In this document: piece after piece, positions 63,159-64,000 of the stretch
Layout: each line of letters opens with the position of its first letter
How positions within the stretch are numbered: position 1 is the stretch's first letter
Origin: Streptomyces sp. LUP47B
GTDB lineage: Bacteria > Actinomycetota > Actinomycetes > Streptomycetales > Streptomycetaceae
Length of the DNA stretch: 64,000 bases
Assembly: GCF_001746295.1 (NCBI RefSeq)
Contig: NZ_MJAH01000003.1
Span: 492,575 to 556,574 of the forward strand
Reading direction: 5' to 3'
Program-made: the position numbers and the translations under genes
Notes under the pieces: generated by a model
Told to the model about the DNA's origin: nothing
Seen by the model: the letters and a program-made list of their open reading frames with translations, nothing else
Database searches by the model: none

Positions 63159-64000
63159 ACCTCCTCCAACCCGGACTCGGCCCCCTGGACGGGGAGCACT
63201 ACCTGCCCGCCGACCCCTCCCGGGTGCACTGGGGCCTGCTCCCCAACGCGACCGCCAAACCGGCGCTGACCGTCCGCTCGGGCGAGACCGTCACCTTCGA
63301 CACCACCAGCCACGAGGGCATCCTCGAGGACCAGGGCCGCGACCCGGCCGCCTTCTTCGGCGCGGCCGGCATCGCCGCGAACGGCCTCCTGCACGACGCC
63401 GTGGAACTGGCCGCCTCCGCACGCGAACACCTGCCGGAGATACACGGCCCGCACGTCGTCACCGGACCCGTGGCGCTGCACGGCGCACGGCCCGGCGACG
63501 TCCTGGAGGTCGAGGTACTGACCCTGCGCCGCCGCGCCTCCTACGGGGTGATCAGCAACCGGCACGGCAAGGGGGCGCTTCCCGGTGAGTACCCGCAGAC
63601 ACCTCCGGGCGAGCCGGCCAGCATCGTGGCGACCGTGGGAGACGACGGCCGGGGCCGGATCCCGGTCGGCGACGGCCGCCAACTCACCTTCCCCCTGCGC
63701 CCCTTCCTCGGCATCATGGGCGTCGCACCGGCCACCGAAGCCCCTGTCCACTCCGTACCGCCGGGCCCGCACGGCGGGAACATCGACGTCCGCCACCTCG
63801 GCACCGGCACCCGGCTCTTCCTCCCCGTCCAGATCCCCGAGGCGCTCTTCTACGTCGGCGACCCGCACTTCTCCCAGGGCGACGGCGAGGTCGCCCTCAC
63901 CGCCTTCGAGGCCCCGCTGCGCGCCACCCTCCGCCTCACCGTCCACAGCGACCCGGCCACCCGCTCGCTGGCGGCCCGCCTGCGCGCCCCCTTCGCGGAG
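63155..64000 (+). CDS. Acetamidase/formamidase family protein, cut by the window end
   Basis: Starts at GTG 63155, overlapping the isochorismatase-like stop. The visible 282 residues run without a stop to the end: HYLPADPSRVHWGLLPNATA, TFDTTSHEGILEDQGRDP, GPVALHGARPGDVLEVEVL and the metal site region FYVGDPHFSQGDGEVALTAF. It belongs to the acetamidase/formamidase family but to a different branch from fmdA at 47305. It probably ends the catabolic operon, releasing ammonia and a small acid. Confidence 0.88.
   Translation, partial: MNLLQPGLGPLDGEHYLPADPSRVHWGLLPNATAKPALTVRSGETVTFDTTSHEGILEDQGRDPAAFFGAAGIAANGLLHDAVELAASAREHLPEIHGPHVVTGPVALHGARPGDVLEVEVLTLRRRASYGVISNRHGKGALPGEYPQTPPGEPASIVATVGDDGRGRIPVGDGRQLTFPLRPFLGIMGVAPATEAPVHSVPPGPHGGNIDVRHLGTGTRLFLPVQIPEALFYVGDPHFSQGDGEVALTAFEAPLRATLRLTVHSDPATRSLAARLRAPFAE

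Overview
The window looks like chromosomal DNA of a Streptomyces-type actinomycete. It is uniformly very GC-rich, with strong third-position GC, frequent GTG/TTG starts, tightly overlapping operons, actinobacterial lipoboxes, a Tat signal, and many TetR, MarR, LacI, WYL and XRE regulators. I saw no rRNA, tRNA, CRISPR array or phage module. The content is accessory catabolism: a series of self-contained uptake, degradation and regulator modules, with a few decayed genes and one transposase remnant between them.

Layout. (1) 106-14575: CoA-dependent acid catabolism. It holds an acyl-CoA dehydrogenase, two SDRs, two thiolases and an HMG-CoA-synthase-like/DUF35 fusion. A branched-chain-type ABC transporter follows, with LivH, LivM and LivG fused in one chain and separate binding protein and LivF. 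It ends with a LuxE-like/LuxC-like acyl-reduction pair. (2) 14544-15607: a 75-bp tandem duplication and a decayed aldo/keto reductase. (3) 15721-26844: a LacI-regulated carbohydrate locus with a sugar ABC importer, a DUF2264 protein, an exported beta-helix protein with carbohydrate-binding domains, and a Tat-exported GH95-like hydrolase. (4) 26943-28424: a divergent WYL regulator and VOC protein. (5) 28568-35194: a CocE-type hydrolase, acyl-CoA ligase, enoyl-CoA hydratase and SDR operon, then a broken alcohol dehydrogenase and a TetR. (6) 35407-43628: small redox/regulator cassettes (SDR + XRE; TetR + F420-type reductase + nitroreductase; quinone-oxidoreductase-like + Old Yellow Enzyme + MarR; NmrA-like). 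(7) 43821-45531: a GAF-PP2C phosphatase and a truncated IS256-family transposase. (8) 45687-50624: a formamidase operon with an FmdB-type zinc-ribbon protein, an alpha/beta hydrolase, a DUF1097 membrane protein, a signal-less periplasmic-binding-fold protein (AmiC-like) and a divergent MarR. (9) 51753-64000: a cluster controlled by an XRE-cupin regulator. It has a flavin reductase, metallo-hydrolase, cytosine-deaminase-like amidohydrolase, ThiXYZ/SsuABC-like ABC transporter, FAD oxidase, creatininase-like protein, cupin, AtzH-amidase fusion, isochorismatase-like amidohydrolase and a second acetamidase/formamidase that runs off the window.

How they work together. Most modules pair transport or deacylation with stepwise breakdown. 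The most interesting is region 9. It carries several kinds of C-N bond hydrolase, a dedicated importer, and two copies of one palindrome (AATGTT-N9-AACATT), one in the regulator/flavin-reductase intergenic region and one over the transporter promoter. I read it as a pathway for an N-rich, probably heterocyclic, compound whose identity the sequence does not give. Region 1 is the second point of interest: a thiolase/HMGCS/DUF35 arrangement known from archaea occurs here beside a Lux-type acyl-reductase pair with no luciferase genes.
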